Shown piece after piece: positions 7,704 through 17,008 of a stretch of DNA of 64,000 nt. Below the pieces are notes generated by a model. It worked only from the letters and a program-made list of their open reading frames with translations. It did not search any database and was not told where the DNA came from. Source of the stretch: Bacteroidota bacterium (GTDB lineage Bacteria; Bacteroidota; Bacteroidia; Cytophagales; Cyclobacteriaceae); assembly GCA_023428695.1 (NCBI GenBank), contig JAEYWY010000017.1, positions 496,001-560,000 on the forward strand. The letters are read 5' to 3'. The translations under genes were made by a program, and so were the position numbers. Every line of letters begins with the position of its first letter. The first letter of the stretch is position 1.

Positions 7704-8798
7704 CTACGCCTCCGGACCTTCGATGGCTCTCATCAGTCGTTTCCAGAATTCAACATCAAAAGATCCTTCTCCGGATTCCGGCAGGGGAATGTAGCCGCCC
7801 TGGCGAATCACGACTAAACCGAGACTCGGTACCACGTAAATCCGTTGATCATGTTTCCCCTTTGCAAGCCACGAGTCGTCAGGCATACTTGACGCAATTG
7901 GTCCGTCGATGGTTACCCTCTTGTCATCGTCATACCACGACTCCTTTCCATTCAGCCACCACAGGTAGCCATAGGATTTCTGAATTGTCTGTGAGGTGTT
8001 CAGCATGTCGGAAAAGTATCCTTCGTCCTGAAGAAGTTTTTTACCATCCCAACTGCCATCATTAAGCATCATCAATCCAAAGCGAGCAATTGCTCTGCCT
8101 GGACTCAGCAAATCAGTACCGCTCCACGACAAACCAGCCATTCCCGTCGGGGTGAATAATATTGAATCAAACACTTCACGATATGACTTCCCGGTTGCAG
8201 CTGAGATTACATCATATAGCTTGACATATGCGCCATGACTGTATCGCCATGTTTCACCCGGGGGACCCACGTAATTAAGGTCATCATTCAGGCCAGATGT
8301 CATCGTGAGCAGATGTCGTATTGTAATCTCGCCTTCTGTTTCCGGTGACCGCGACCAACCCTCAGCGAGATACTTGTTCACCTTATCGTCTATGCGCAGG
8401 GTCCCATCTTCCTGTAGAATGCCGATTATGAATGCAGTCATACTTTTTGCAACAGAACCGAGGTCATGTCGTGATTTTGCATCGGTGCCATTCCAATATT
8501 CTTCCACAACCATTTTTCCTTTATGAAGTATCAATAGGTTGTAGCTTCTGTTCTCCTTCGCATATCGTATCGCATCATTAAGGTATGCTGTATCCCAGGA
8601 GAGATCTACTGCAGATACCTGTTTCCATTCATCGCTTCCTGCTTCCGGGAAATACATTGATCCAGTCTCACCGGAGTTATCATTGTCGTCAACTTGTTCG
8701 TCTGTTTCTTCATCAATCGGTGAATCACTTTCATCGCAAGCCGCCGTCAGAAATCCCAACAGCAATATTATCAATAGAAATTTGCAGCTCGTTTTCAT
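7704..8798 (-). CDS. Class C beta-lactamase-like serine hydrolase, lipoprotein
   Basis: 364 residues from the ATG at 8798. The N terminus is a lipoprotein signal with lipobox LTAAC (C21), followed by an acidic Asp/Glu/Asn linker to about residue 45. The penicillin-binding transpeptidase fold follows: nucleophile motif SVAK (S115, K118), second motif YSH (Y186, in place of the usual YxN), and the conserved RHLLTMTSGL and GYLWWLN blocks. These enzymes act at the cell envelope on D-amino-acid peptides or esters; true beta-lactamase activity is not implied. The open frame extends 39 codons upstream with another hydrophobic stretch, but the lipoprotein start is far more convincing. Confidence 0.8.
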   Translation of the reverse strand: MKTSCKFLLIILLLGFLTAACDESDSPIDEETDEQVDDNDNSGETGSMYFPEAGSDEWKQVSAVDLSWDTAYLNDAIRYAKENRSYNLLILHKGKMVVEEYWNGTDAKSRHDLGSVAKSMTAFIIGILQEDGTLRIDDKVNKYLAEGWSRSPETEGEITIRHLLTMTSGLNDDLNYVGPPGETWRYSHGAYVKLYDVISAATGKSYREVFDSILFTPTGMAGLSWSGTDLLSPGRAIARFGLMMLNDGSWDGKKLLQDEGYFSDMLNTSQTIQKSYGYLWWLNGKESWYDDDKRVTIDGPIASSMPDDSWLAKGKHDQRIYVVPSLGLVVIRQGGYIPLPESGEGSFDVEFWKRLMRAIEGPEA

Positions 8799-9128
8799 AG
8801 TGCTTTCCGTTTTTGGCATGAACCCCAACAAAATCATGCCCAGCCCAACCGTTAGATTGAAAAGCGCCAACATAACGCCTGCAAAAAGCCGCTGTTGAAA
8901 AGTTCCCCAAAACACAGTAGAAATTGATTATGCCTGACTGGCTATCAACTGATTTTCGTATCAGAATTTACACTTTGTTCTGCAATAAGCAGTCGTTACA
9001 CGACCAAACAGGTGATAGAAATCATGAAACCATGTCCTTTTATTCAGAATTGTATTCGATTGTATTCGCCGGATTGAATTATCTTAGTTCGAACAGGAAG
9101 TATCCCGCCGTCCCTGAGCCAAATTTAG
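8799..9128. other. Intergenic region between hydrolase and ATPase genes
   Basis: 330 bp upstream of two divergent genes, so it must hold both promoters. A 77-codon open frame (8924-9157, plus) overlaps the ATPase start and has no family resemblance; I do not call it. No clear TAnnTTTG box was found. Confidence 0.4.
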
Positions 9129-11714
9129 ATGAACTGGTACAGCGCAACAATCGATGATGTCTTCAACCGGACCGAATCAAATCCTTCGGGACTTTCGTCC
9201 GATGTTGCGATGGAAAGGCTCAAACGTTACGGCCACAACGAACTACCGGAAGGAAAAAAGCGGACCATTGCCGGCATTTTCGTTTCGCAGTTCAAAGACG
9301 TCATGATATTGATCCTTGTGGCAGCTGCGATAGCATCTGCATTCGTGGGCGACCCCACGGACACGGCCGTGATCATCGCTATCGTTATTCTGAATGCGAT
9401 AGTTGGCTTCATTCAGGAGTACAGAGCGGAGAAAGCGATGCAGGCACTAAGACAACTGTCGGAAGTTGAGGCAAAGGTTCGACGGAATAATAAGACAATC
9501 CGGATCTCAGCTTCAGGACTTGTACCTGGCGATGTCGTGGAACTGGAAGCCGGAGATGCAATTCCCGCGGACATTCGCATACTAGAGTCTGTCAACCTGA
9601 AAGTCGACGAATCCGCGCTGACGGGAGAGTCCAATACTGTTGAGAAAAACACCGATGCGCCTGGAGATGACAATCTCCCACCCGGAGACCAGCACAACAT
9701 GGCGTTTAAAGGAACATTTGTCACATCCGGCCACGGCACAGGTGTGATTGTCGAAACTGGACTCAACACCGAGCTTGGTCGCATCGCACGAATGTTGGAG
9801 CAAAAAGAAGTGCTCACACCGCTGCAACAGCGAATGGCATCGTTTGGAAAAAAACTTTCCGTATTGGTGTTGATCCTTTGTGCGATCTTTTTCGCCATTG
9901 GTTGGTTGCGCGGAGAACCCGTGCTCAACATGATCATGACGAGTATTTCATTGGCCGTGGCTGCGATACCGGAGGCGCTGCCAGCAGTAATTACTATTGC
10001 GCTTGCACTCGGCGCGAGACGGATGGTGAAAGCGAATGCACTCATTCGAAAATTGCCAGCGGTTGAAACGCTTGGATCTGTAACATACATATGCACCGAC
10101 AAGACCGGAACACTCACGAAGAATCAAATGAGGATGGAAACTGTTTTGATCGGCGACAAGTTGTTCGCCGTGTCCGACTGGGATCCAGAGCCCGACGACG
10201 AACCATCATCCCTGATGTTGACAGCGTTTGCGGCGAACAACGACGCGTCTGTCGAAGGAGATGACACACTAGGTGATCCCACGGAAGTTGCGTTGCTGCA
10301 GGCTGTGATTGAAAAGGGCAACAATCAACAAAAGCCGGCGCGTCTTGCAGAGATTCCTTTCGATGCCGAACGAAAACTCATGACCACGTTTCATAAACGT
10401 GGCGATCGTATCATTTCAATCACAAAAGGAGCACCAGATATCATCCTTGACCGTTGCGATCCGAAAATCACACCGAAGGTGCGAAGGACGGTTGATGACA
10501 TGGCTTCGCAGGGGCAGCGTGTTCTCGGGTTCGCCTACCGGTATTGGGATTCACTACCTTCTACACCTGACCCTGACGTACATGAAAATAACCTGAACTT
10601 CCTCGGTCTTGCCGGAATGATTGATCCGCCCCGGGAGGAAGTTGCCGAGGCCGTGGCTCAGTGCAAGACTGCGGGCATAGTTACCGTGATGATAACAGGC
10701 GATCACCCTGTTACAGCGCGTACGATTGCGCAACGCATTGGAATTTTCGAGGAAGGTAAACTCGTTGTCACAGGCAAAGAGCTGGCTGGGATGGACGACG
10801 ATTCGTTTCGTTCAAAAGTGGATCAGATACGGGTCTACGCGCGCGTTTCACCGGAACAAAAATTCCGTATCGTAAATATGCTGCAGCAAGAGGGACATTA
10901 TGTGGCGATGACAGGCGATGGAGTGAACGATGCACCGTCATTGAGAAGAGCAAACATTGGCATTGCAATGGGTATCGCAGGCACGGATGTCTCAAAAGAG
11001 GCGGCCCACATGATCTTGCTGGACGATAATTTTTCAACAATCGTCAAAGCTGTACGTGAGGGTCGACGAATTTACGATAATATACTGAAGTTCATCAAAT
11101 ATCTGATGACCACAAATTCAAGTGAGTTGTTGACCCTTTTATTGGGGCCGCTCCTCGGTTTACCGATCGCCTTCCTGCCGATACATATTTTATGGATAAA
11201 TCTCATATCGGATGGACTACCCGCAATCAGCCTGTCATTTGAGAAGGCCGAAAGCGACATCATGAACCGTCCACCGCGACCACCGCAGCAAACCGTATTT
11301 GGCGAAGGCAAAGGACTTCACATGATCTGGGTTGGAATACTGATTGCAGGACTGGTACTGGCGTCACAGACGTATGCTATCCGGCATGACCTTCACTGGC
11401 AGAGTATTGTCTTTAATATGATATGCATGTGCCAGATGGCGCACGTACTCGCGATTCGATCAGAAAAGCAATCACTGTTTACCATCGGAGTGTTTTCAAA
11501 CTTACCGCTGATTTTATCGGTATCGCTCGCGGTAATTCTTCAGGTGGCGATCACGTATGTGCCGTTTCTGCAGCCGATATTCAAAACGAAAGCGCTAACC
11601 GCCGGTGAGTTCGCAGCAGTCGTTGTTGCGTGTTCGATTGTATTCTTTGCCGTCGAAACCGAAAAATTCATTCGACGAAGAATAGCCCTGAAAAAAAAAC
11701 CGGGCGAATCTTGA
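9129..11714 (+). CDS. P2A-type cation (probably Ca2+) transporting ATPase
   Basis: 861 residues with the complete P-type ATPase plan: N-terminal cation-ATPase domain (NELPEGKK), actuator motif TGES (165-168), M4 motif PEALP (281-285), phosphorylation site DKTGT (D324), nucleotide domain with KGAPD, and hinge TGDGVNDA (595-602). In the membrane part NSSEL (M5) and NLISDGLP (M6) match the SERCA calcium ligands apart from Ser for Thr. The enzyme uses ATP to pump a cation, most likely Ca2+, out of the cytoplasm. The length is typical for bacterial P2A pumps. It stands alone and converges on the glycosidase locus 21 bp downstream. Mn2+ or another divalent cation remains possible. Confidence 0.88.
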   Translation: MNWYSATIDDVFNRTESNPSGLSSDVAMERLKRYGHNELPEGKKRTIAGIFVSQFKDVMILILVAAAIASAFVGDPTDTAVIIAIVILNAIVGFIQEYRAEKAMQALRQLSEVEAKVRRNNKTIRISASGLVPGDVVELEAGDAIPADIRILESVNLKVDESALTGESNTVEKNTDAPGDDNLPPGDQHNMAFKGTFVTSGHGTGVIVETGLNTELGRIARMLEQKEVLTPLQQRMASFGKKLSVLVLILCAIFFAIGWLRGEPVLNMIMTSISLAVAAIPEALPAVITIALALGARRMVKANALIRKLPAVETLGSVTYICTDKTGTLTKNQMRMETVLIGDKLFAVSDWDPEPDDEPSSLMLTAFAANNDASVEGDDTLGDPTEVALLQAVIEKGNNQQKPARLAEIPFDAERKLMTTFHKRGDRIISITKGAPDIILDRCDPKITPKVRRTVDDMASQGQRVLGFAYRYWDSLPSTPDPDVHENNLNFLGLAGMIDPPREEVAEAVAQCKTAGIVTVMITGDHPVTARTIAQRIGIFEEGKLVVTGKELAGMDDDSFRSKVDQIRVYARVSPEQKFRIVNMLQQEGHYVAMTGDGVNDAPSLRRANIGIAMGIAGTDVSKEAAHMILLDDNFSTIVKAVREGRRIYDNILKFIKYLMTTNSSELLTLLLGPLLGLPIAFLPIHILWINLISDGLPAISLSFEKAESDIMNRPPRPPQQTVFGEGKGLHMIWVGILIAGLVLASQTYAIRHDLHWQSIVFNMICMCQMAHVLAIRSEKQSLFTIGVFSNLPLILSVSLAVILQVAITYVPFLQPIFKTKALTAGEFAAVVVACSIVFFAVETEKFIRRRIALKKKPGES

Positions 11715-11735
11715 TGAATTACCTCCTATCGCGCT

Positions 11736-14219
11736 CTACCTTACTACAATAACGGTCTCACTACGTGCATCCGCCGTTCTCACAACAACCAGATTTCGGG
11801 TCTTATCAAAATACCACGAGGCACTTTCAAAATCTGTATCAACAGCAGCATTCACCTTTTCTGCTTTTGCAGTCTTCACCCGCATCCCGTTAATCATTAC
11901 ACTCTTTGGCTTCGTATTCACAGGCAGCTCGACGATGTAATTTCTTTTTGGCGGTGTGTATCCATTTGATTCCACCGGGATCACACGGAACGTAAGGCCA
12001 TCACCGGCCAGGTTGCATTCAAAGGAAGTCCGTGATCCTCCGTCGTGCTTGTAGTCATTGGTAACGCCGTCGTCCTCGTAAAGCTCAAAGCGTGCAGTAC
12101 TGTTCATCTTCGGAAATACTTTAAGGATGATTGGATGGTTCTCGCGTTCATGAATGTATTGCATTACCGGCATCATGGGAATGATTGAACCAGCCTTTAC
12201 GAATACGGGAAGCGTTTCCAGTCTGACCGGAAGCCCTATCCATTGCCCTCCTTTGTATCGCGTTGACTCGTCCGCAAAAAGGATCCACTCTCCTTCAGGC
12301 AAATAGACACGCTTCGTCGACGCTTCCTTTTCAACAACCGGAGCAACAAGAAGTTCTTTCCCAAAAAAGAATTGTTCGTCAGCGTCAAATGCTTTTTCAT
12401 CGTTGGGATACTCAAGGAACGAAGCCCGCATAATAGGAAGACCGGTATCAAACGCTTCACGTGCATAGCTATAGAGATACGGGAAAAGCTGATACTTCAA
12501 TTCGATCGCGTTCCTGACAATCCGCTCTGCTTCGGCGCCGAACAGCCAAGGTTCAACAGCGTTGTTTCCTTCGTGATGAGCTCTGCTTATCGGATTGAAC
12601 ACACCAAACTGTGCCCAGCGCACATACAACTCGGCAAACGACGCATTATCGGTGATGTCACCACAGTATCCTGAAATGTCGCACGACCAAAATGGAATAA
12701 GTCCCATTCCGGCAGAAAGACCCACTTGTATCTGGTTTTTCAATTGAGCCCACCCATCGAGCACATTGCTGCCATTACCAGAGTCACCCGACCATCCGAA
12801 CGTGTAGCGTTGCATCCCTGCATAACCGGCCCGCGTCATCTGAAAAATCCGCTGATTGGGATTACGTTTTTCGAATTGCTCGGTCACGACCTTGTCCCAA
12901 GCGAGGCCATACACATTGTGTATCTCCGCGTGCATTCCGGCGTGATGCTTCATGTTTAATCTTTCGATACTTTCTTCGTTGCTCCAGGCAGGTTCACCCA
13001 TATCCGTCCAGAACCCTTTTACACCATCGTCAATGGGCTTCTGTTGCAACGCGCCCCACCAATCTGCCACCGCGGGATTCGTGAAATCAACAACACCACA
13101 ATTGCCACCCCATGGCCAGGGCATGTCATAGGTTTTCCCTGTTCTCACATCACGGGCAAAATATCCCGCGGAATTGGCGACATCCCACTGTTTGTCATTA
13201 GCCTGGGAAACAACGGGATCCTGAGATACAACGACTTTGAATCCCATCGACGATAAATCGTCGAGCATCTTCTTTGGATTAACGTAATTTCCCCTGCGCC
13301 ATTCAAAGTCCTGGAGGAACTGGGTCCACCCGATATCCTGATAGATAATATCGCACGGAATCTTTCGGTCGCGATAACCCTGCGCGATTTCACGCGAAAG
13401 GTCCTCCCGAGTCAACAGGCCACGGCATTGTGAAAAGCCAAGCGCCCACTTTGGCGGCATTATGGGCTTGCCCGTTAATCGCGTGTAGTTATGAATAATT
13501 TCCTTGTAAGAACTCCCGGCGATGACATAGTAAACGAGTTCGCCACCTGGTGCCGAAAACGTGAGCTGATCCTTTGATGACCTGCCAAAATCAAATTCCG
13601 ACTTAAACGTGTTGTCGAAGAATATACCGTAGTTGTAACTGCTGATAAAAAACGGAATGCTTTTGTACAACGGGTCCTCATTAACCGAGTAACACGGCTT
13701 GTCGCTGTTCCACATTTTATATGTTTTCCCACGGCGATCGATCGTGCCGGCCTTTTCGCCAAGACCAAAAAATCGTTCATCACTCCGGATTGTCTTCCGC
13801 GATACAACGAATCCGCTATCTGCAGCGTGGCCCTGATCACCATAGTCTGAAAGAATCAGCTTCTGATACTTGTCGAAGAACTGCAGCCGGAAAGGGGCCT
13901 TACTGATCCGTATGCGAAGCGAATTTGTATAGACATCAACTGTCCGATCGTCGTGTTCGATTTGAACATTGTCCAAATCATCCAGTCGCTCATCAACCAC
14001 TGCGAACGAAGGATTGGAACGTTCGAAATTACCCTCGCGATCAAACCACACCTTTACCACATTGTGTCCGCAGACTTCGATCAGCACTTTTGATGTGCCG
14101 TCACAACCAAAGATGATCCGGTTCTTTTCACGAACGAAGGACGTGCAATTTCCCGGCGTATTTTGAGACATCCCCTCGAATGTGAAAAGGGAGGCTATCA
14201 ATATGATAAAGTTCCTCAT
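11736..14219 (-). CDS. GH31 alpha-glucosidase of the dextran-type PUL
   Basis: 827 residues with a signal peptide (MRNFIILIASLFTFEGMSQ). GH31 features run in order: N-terminal beta-sandwich, then the (beta/alpha)8 barrel with WALGFSQCR, DIIYQDIGW, the catalytic nucleophile in GFWTDMGEP (D406) and the acid/base in FGWSGDSGN (D479). C-terminal beta-domains follow (LPEGEWILFADEST). It should remove glucose from non-reducing ends of alpha-glucan oligosaccharides, here probably isomalto-oligosaccharides released by the GH66 enzyme, in the periplasm. It is the last gene of the leftward locus, 10 bp after the six-hairpin glycosidase. Alpha-xylosidase is an alternative but does not fit the neighbours. 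Confidence 0.88.
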   Translation of the reverse strand: MRNFIILIASLFTFEGMSQNTPGNCTSFVREKNRIIFGCDGTSKVLIEVCGHNVVKVWFDREGNFERSNPSFAVVDERLDDLDNVQIEHDDRTVDVYTNSLRIRISKAPFRLQFFDKYQKLILSDYGDQGHAADSGFVVSRKTIRSDERFFGLGEKAGTIDRRGKTYKMWNSDKPCYSVNEDPLYKSIPFFISSYNYGIFFDNTFKSEFDFGRSSKDQLTFSAPGGELVYYVIAGSSYKEIIHNYTRLTGKPIMPPKWALGFSQCRGLLTREDLSREIAQGYRDRKIPCDIIYQDIGWTQFLQDFEWRRGNYVNPKKMLDDLSSMGFKVVVSQDPVVSQANDKQWDVANSAGYFARDVRTGKTYDMPWPWGGNCGVVDFTNPAVADWWGALQQKPIDDGVKGFWTDMGEPAWSNEESIERLNMKHHAGMHAEIHNVYGLAWDKVVTEQFEKRNPNQRIFQMTRAGYAGMQRYTFGWSGDSGNGSNVLDGWAQLKNQIQVGLSAGMGLIPFWSCDISGYCGDITDNASFAELYVRWAQFGVFNPISRAHHEGNNAVEPWLFGAEAERIVRNAIELKYQLFPYLYSYAREAFDTGLPIMRASFLEYPNDEKAFDADEQFFFGKELLVAPVVEKEASTKRVYLPEGEWILFADESTRYKGGQWIGLPVRLETLPVFVKAGSIIPMMPVMQYIHERENHPIILKVFPKMNSTARFELYEDDGVTNDYKHDGGSRTSFECNLAGDGLTFRVIPVESNGYTPPKRNYIVELPVNTKPKSVMINGMRVKTAKAEKVNAAVDTDFESASWYFDKTRNLVVVRTADARSETVIVVR

Positions 14220-14229
14220 GAGTTCGTTG

Positions 14230-16896
14230 CTATTGAATTTTGACTAACCGAATCAGGTCAACGATTGCTTCATTGACCTCACCGTTCATATTCCGGTTAG
14301 CAGGATCGTACAGCATTTCAAAATTGACCTTCCCTTTCCGGAGCGACAGCGTAATTTGATTGGTAAAGCCCCAGTCAGACCATTCGCCTTTACCCCGTTG
14401 CGGAAGTACGATGGTGCCGACGTATTTGCCGTCGAGAGCAAGGCGCCGTATTGCACACTTGTTGTCCGTGTTCACCGGACCGTGACCGTTGGCGTAGCGA
14501 AAGTCCATCGCATAAAGACCGTCCTCGGGGATAGTAACTTCAAATCGCAACGCCCGAGCAGAAGGTTTCGTGTATACGTATCCGGATCCGGAAAAGCCTG
14601 CGTATTTGTTCTCGTATTCTTTGGACAGCACTTCCGCTTCTACGATGAGGGCGTCATCTGGTTGATTGAGCATCAATGGTTCAGATGCAAATGATTCAAG
14701 ACCGGAACCATTTACTGCGATAATTTGAATGAAACCAGAATCCACGTTCACAGCCAGCGTTGTATCAACGGTAGTGATGTAATGTATACCTGATAAATAT
14801 GCGTGATACTTTACAGCACCTTCCACTGCTTTCCATTGTATAGACGAACCATTCCGGGTGATCACAGGTGTTGCGGGTGAAACGTGGTGTTCCTGTTTGT
14901 TGATAGTGCCGCCAATGTGATTGTTTGCCAACCTGATTTCAAGACGATGTTTACCTGAAAGCTTAGGCGGTATTTCCGCCACTTTCAGTTTTTTTCCGTC
15001 AAGTTTAACTGATGCTATTTGGTTTCCGTATCCCGACACCGTTATATCAAGCGTTGCCTTTCTGTATCGAAAATTTCGAAGCACATAGGTTCCTTTCATT
15101 GCTTCAGGTATAAAGGGCGTGAACGAAAGGACCTGTTGATCGTAGTTCATACCGAAAATTATCTTGTAGACGAGTGCAAGATTTCCGGAGAGGCTCCACA
15201 GCATGTTATCAGAGTTGATTTGCGTCGAAGCATAATCACCCGTGCTCGCGACAAAGTTTTCTTTGTTCGTCAGGAAAAGCGCAGCAGGCCGCCAGATGCT
15301 CGCGAAACTGTGCATCACCGATTCTTCGTTTCCCGCTTTTGCTCCGGCCAGCGCCCAGTACGACTGTACAAACGGCCACACAGCATCGTTATGGTAAGGC
15401 GGAATGTTTGCAATCTGAGGAAAGATACACGGGATACCGTACGCGCCAACAGGCGTTGACTTTACGATCTGCGGCACATCCTTTTCGTCCGCGATGCCAA
15501 ACAAGATCGAAAGTGCTTCGCCAAGTGCCTCGGATTTCGGTGACAGCAACTTGCCGCTCCTACCGTATATATACTGTCCGTAATAGCCGCGGTCAGGTAT
15601 CCACAGGTGTTGATTGATGCCGGCACGAATTCGCTCTGCGATCATTTCATGTTTGCGTTGTCCGACGTCGTCATTCAGTATATTCGCCATCGTCGCTGCA
15701 ATCACATTAGCCTGGTAATGAACCGCGTTCGTTCCGAGGCAAAAGGATTCGTAAATATCAGCCGGCTCCATCCATTCAGGATAGGTTTGTTCGCGCCAGT
15801 CGAGGAATGAAGACTCGCCCTTCACCAATCCAGTCGATTCATCATAGGCGTTTATCAAATCGGCTTCAATTGATTTTTTGAGAATGGGATAAGCCGTCTT
15901 CAGCCATGACATATCTCCGGTGACCTTGAATATTTCCCATGCAGCCAACGCCCAAACTATGCGATCGGTAGAGACGGGATAGGCGCCACCGGTTCCGGTA
16001 TCCTGCACGATCACGCCATCTTTAACCTTGCGCATGAGACTGTGTTGTGCAACCTTCGGTTGAAGAGTTGCCATCGACAGAATGATGCTATAGCTGACGT
16101 CACGCGTCCACACGCCGGCCCATTCTTTTCCTGTCCTCAGCGTGCTGTCCGGCTCAACCGCTCGTATCATTTCCTCCAGGGACAGATTGTACAGCGCATC
16201 AACTATTGGAAACGGGGTAGTGAGCTGAGGGTATGCCTTTGTAGAAAGTTCCTGCTTCCATTTGTGTCGTTGTCCTCTTATTGAAGCGGGATCGTTTAGT
16301 ATTAACGTCACCTCATAAATGTGATCGCTGTCCGCGTCGGTCATTCTAAGATGGTCGAAGTTCTGCAGATTGTCAAAATCCCAGGTCAGTGGCGGCGTCC
16401 CTCCTGCAACGTATACCCCATGGAAGTCGCTCCTATAGATTCTGGAACCGTTAATTGCAGTATAGTAGCCCGTCGAATCGAAAGCCCGGAACACGTGCCG
16501 CATATCAAGCCTGATCTTCATCCTCGTTCCAGGCATAAGATACTTTCCCTGCTCTTTCTCCACCGCCTTCAATTGTGATCCAAATCTGATAAGAGGCGTT
16601 TCACAATCAGCATCAGATGTTGGACAGGCGAAATGGTGATCGATACCGGAAGGCATTTCATTATCCTTTCCATTAATGCTGAACTTGAAGTCAATGACCG
16701 GACTCAGGAACGCGTTTGCGGCGCTTTCATAATTTGACATTAACTCCGTTGCCGACAATGCTGTTGCCTGAAATTCTCCCTGAACAACTTTCCCGGAATA
16801 AATACTGAAAGCAGGTGAATCGAAAATTGGTTTCTCCTGCGCATTGATGAAAATTGACAAATGAAAACAAAATGCCAGCGCGAACGTCCGTCTCAT
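14230..16896 (-). CDS. Six-hairpin glycosidase with Ig-like and CBM35/6-like domains
   Basis: 888 residues from the ATG at 16896, with signal peptide MRRTFALAFCFHLSIFINAQ. Residues about 21-230 form a beta-rich N-terminal domain. About 230-640 look like an (alpha/alpha)6 barrel of the six-hairpin superfamily (GVWTRDVSYS at 261-270, FLDWREQTYPEWMEP, NDAVWPFVQSYWALAG, DNMLWSLSGNLA), as in glucoamylases and debranching-type enzymes. A small Ig/fibronectin-like segment and a terminal CBM35/CBM6-like module (EAEVLSKEYENKYAGFSGSG to the end) follow. I cannot assign a numbered GH family. Its place between the surface glycan-binding gene and GH31 suggests an exo-acting enzyme on alpha-glucans. The longer open frame starting at 17004 begins inside an inverted repeat and is rejected as the start. 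Confidence 0.75.
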   Translation of the reverse strand: MRRTFALAFCFHLSIFINAQEKPIFDSPAFSIYSGKVVQGEFQATALSATELMSNYESAANAFLSPVIDFKFSINGKDNEMPSGIDHHFACPTSDADCETPLIRFGSQLKAVEKEQGKYLMPGTRMKIRLDMRHVFRAFDSTGYYTAINGSRIYRSDFHGVYVAGGTPPLTWDFDNLQNFDHLRMTDADSDHIYEVTLILNDPASIRGQRHKWKQELSTKAYPQLTTPFPIVDALYNLSLEEMIRAVEPDSTLRTGKEWAGVWTRDVSYSIILSMATLQPKVAQHSLMRKVKDGVIVQDTGTGGAYPVSTDRIVWALAAWEIFKVTGDMSWLKTAYPILKKSIEADLINAYDESTGLVKGESSFLDWREQTYPEWMEPADIYESFCLGTNAVHYQANVIAATMANILNDDVGQRKHEMIAERIRAGINQHLWIPDRGYYGQYIYGRSGKLLSPKSEALGEALSILFGIADEKDVPQIVKSTPVGAYGIPCIFPQIANIPPYHNDAVWPFVQSYWALAGAKAGNEESVMHSFASIWRPAALFLTNKENFVASTGDYASTQINSDNMLWSLSGNLALVYKIIFGMNYDQQVLSFTPFIPEAMKGTYVLRNFRYRKATLDITVSGYGNQIASVKLDGKKLKVAEIPPKLSGKHRLEIRLANNHIGGTINKQEHHVSPATPVITRNGSSIQWKAVEGAVKYHAYLSGIHYITTVDTTLAVNVDSGFIQIIAVNGSGLESFASEPLMLNQPDDALIVEAEVLSKEYENKYAGFSGSGYVYTKPSARALRFEVTIPEDGLYAMDFRYANGHGPVNTDNKCAIRRLALDGKYVGTIVLPQRGKGEWSDWGFTNQITLSLRKGKVNFEMLYDPANRNMNGEVNEAIVDLIRLVKIQ

Positions 16897-16925
16897 AATA
16901 TCCAGAATAAATAACCTGGTGATGT

Positions 16926-17001
16926 TACCGGAAAATAGTTTCATACAGTCCCTTGCGAAGCCCAAACCAAACTCCTTCCCGTATGAAACTATTTTCCGGT
17001 A
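16926..17001. repeat. Perfect 21-bp inverted repeat between PUL genes
   Basis: Bases 16926-16946 and 16981-17001 are exact reverse complements over 21 bp, separated by 34 nt. On the minus-strand transcript this forms a long stem-loop that starts 7 nt after the SusE/F stop codon and ends 29 nt before the start of the six-hairpin glycosidase. There is no T tract, so it is not a classical terminator. It may be an attenuator, an RNase-processing or mRNA-stabilising element that sets different levels of binding proteins and enzymes, or a small palindromic repeat. Confidence 0.8.
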
Positions 17002-17008
17002 CATCCTC

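Noticed and set aside
8924..9157. 77-codon open frame before the P-type ATPase
   Set aside because: It overlaps the ATPase start by 29 nt, has no recognisable family or signal, and lies in a region that should hold two divergent promoters.
16897..17004. Upstream extension of the six-hairpin glycosidase
   Set aside because: It would start inside the 21-bp inverted repeat and place 36 residues before a convincing signal peptide.
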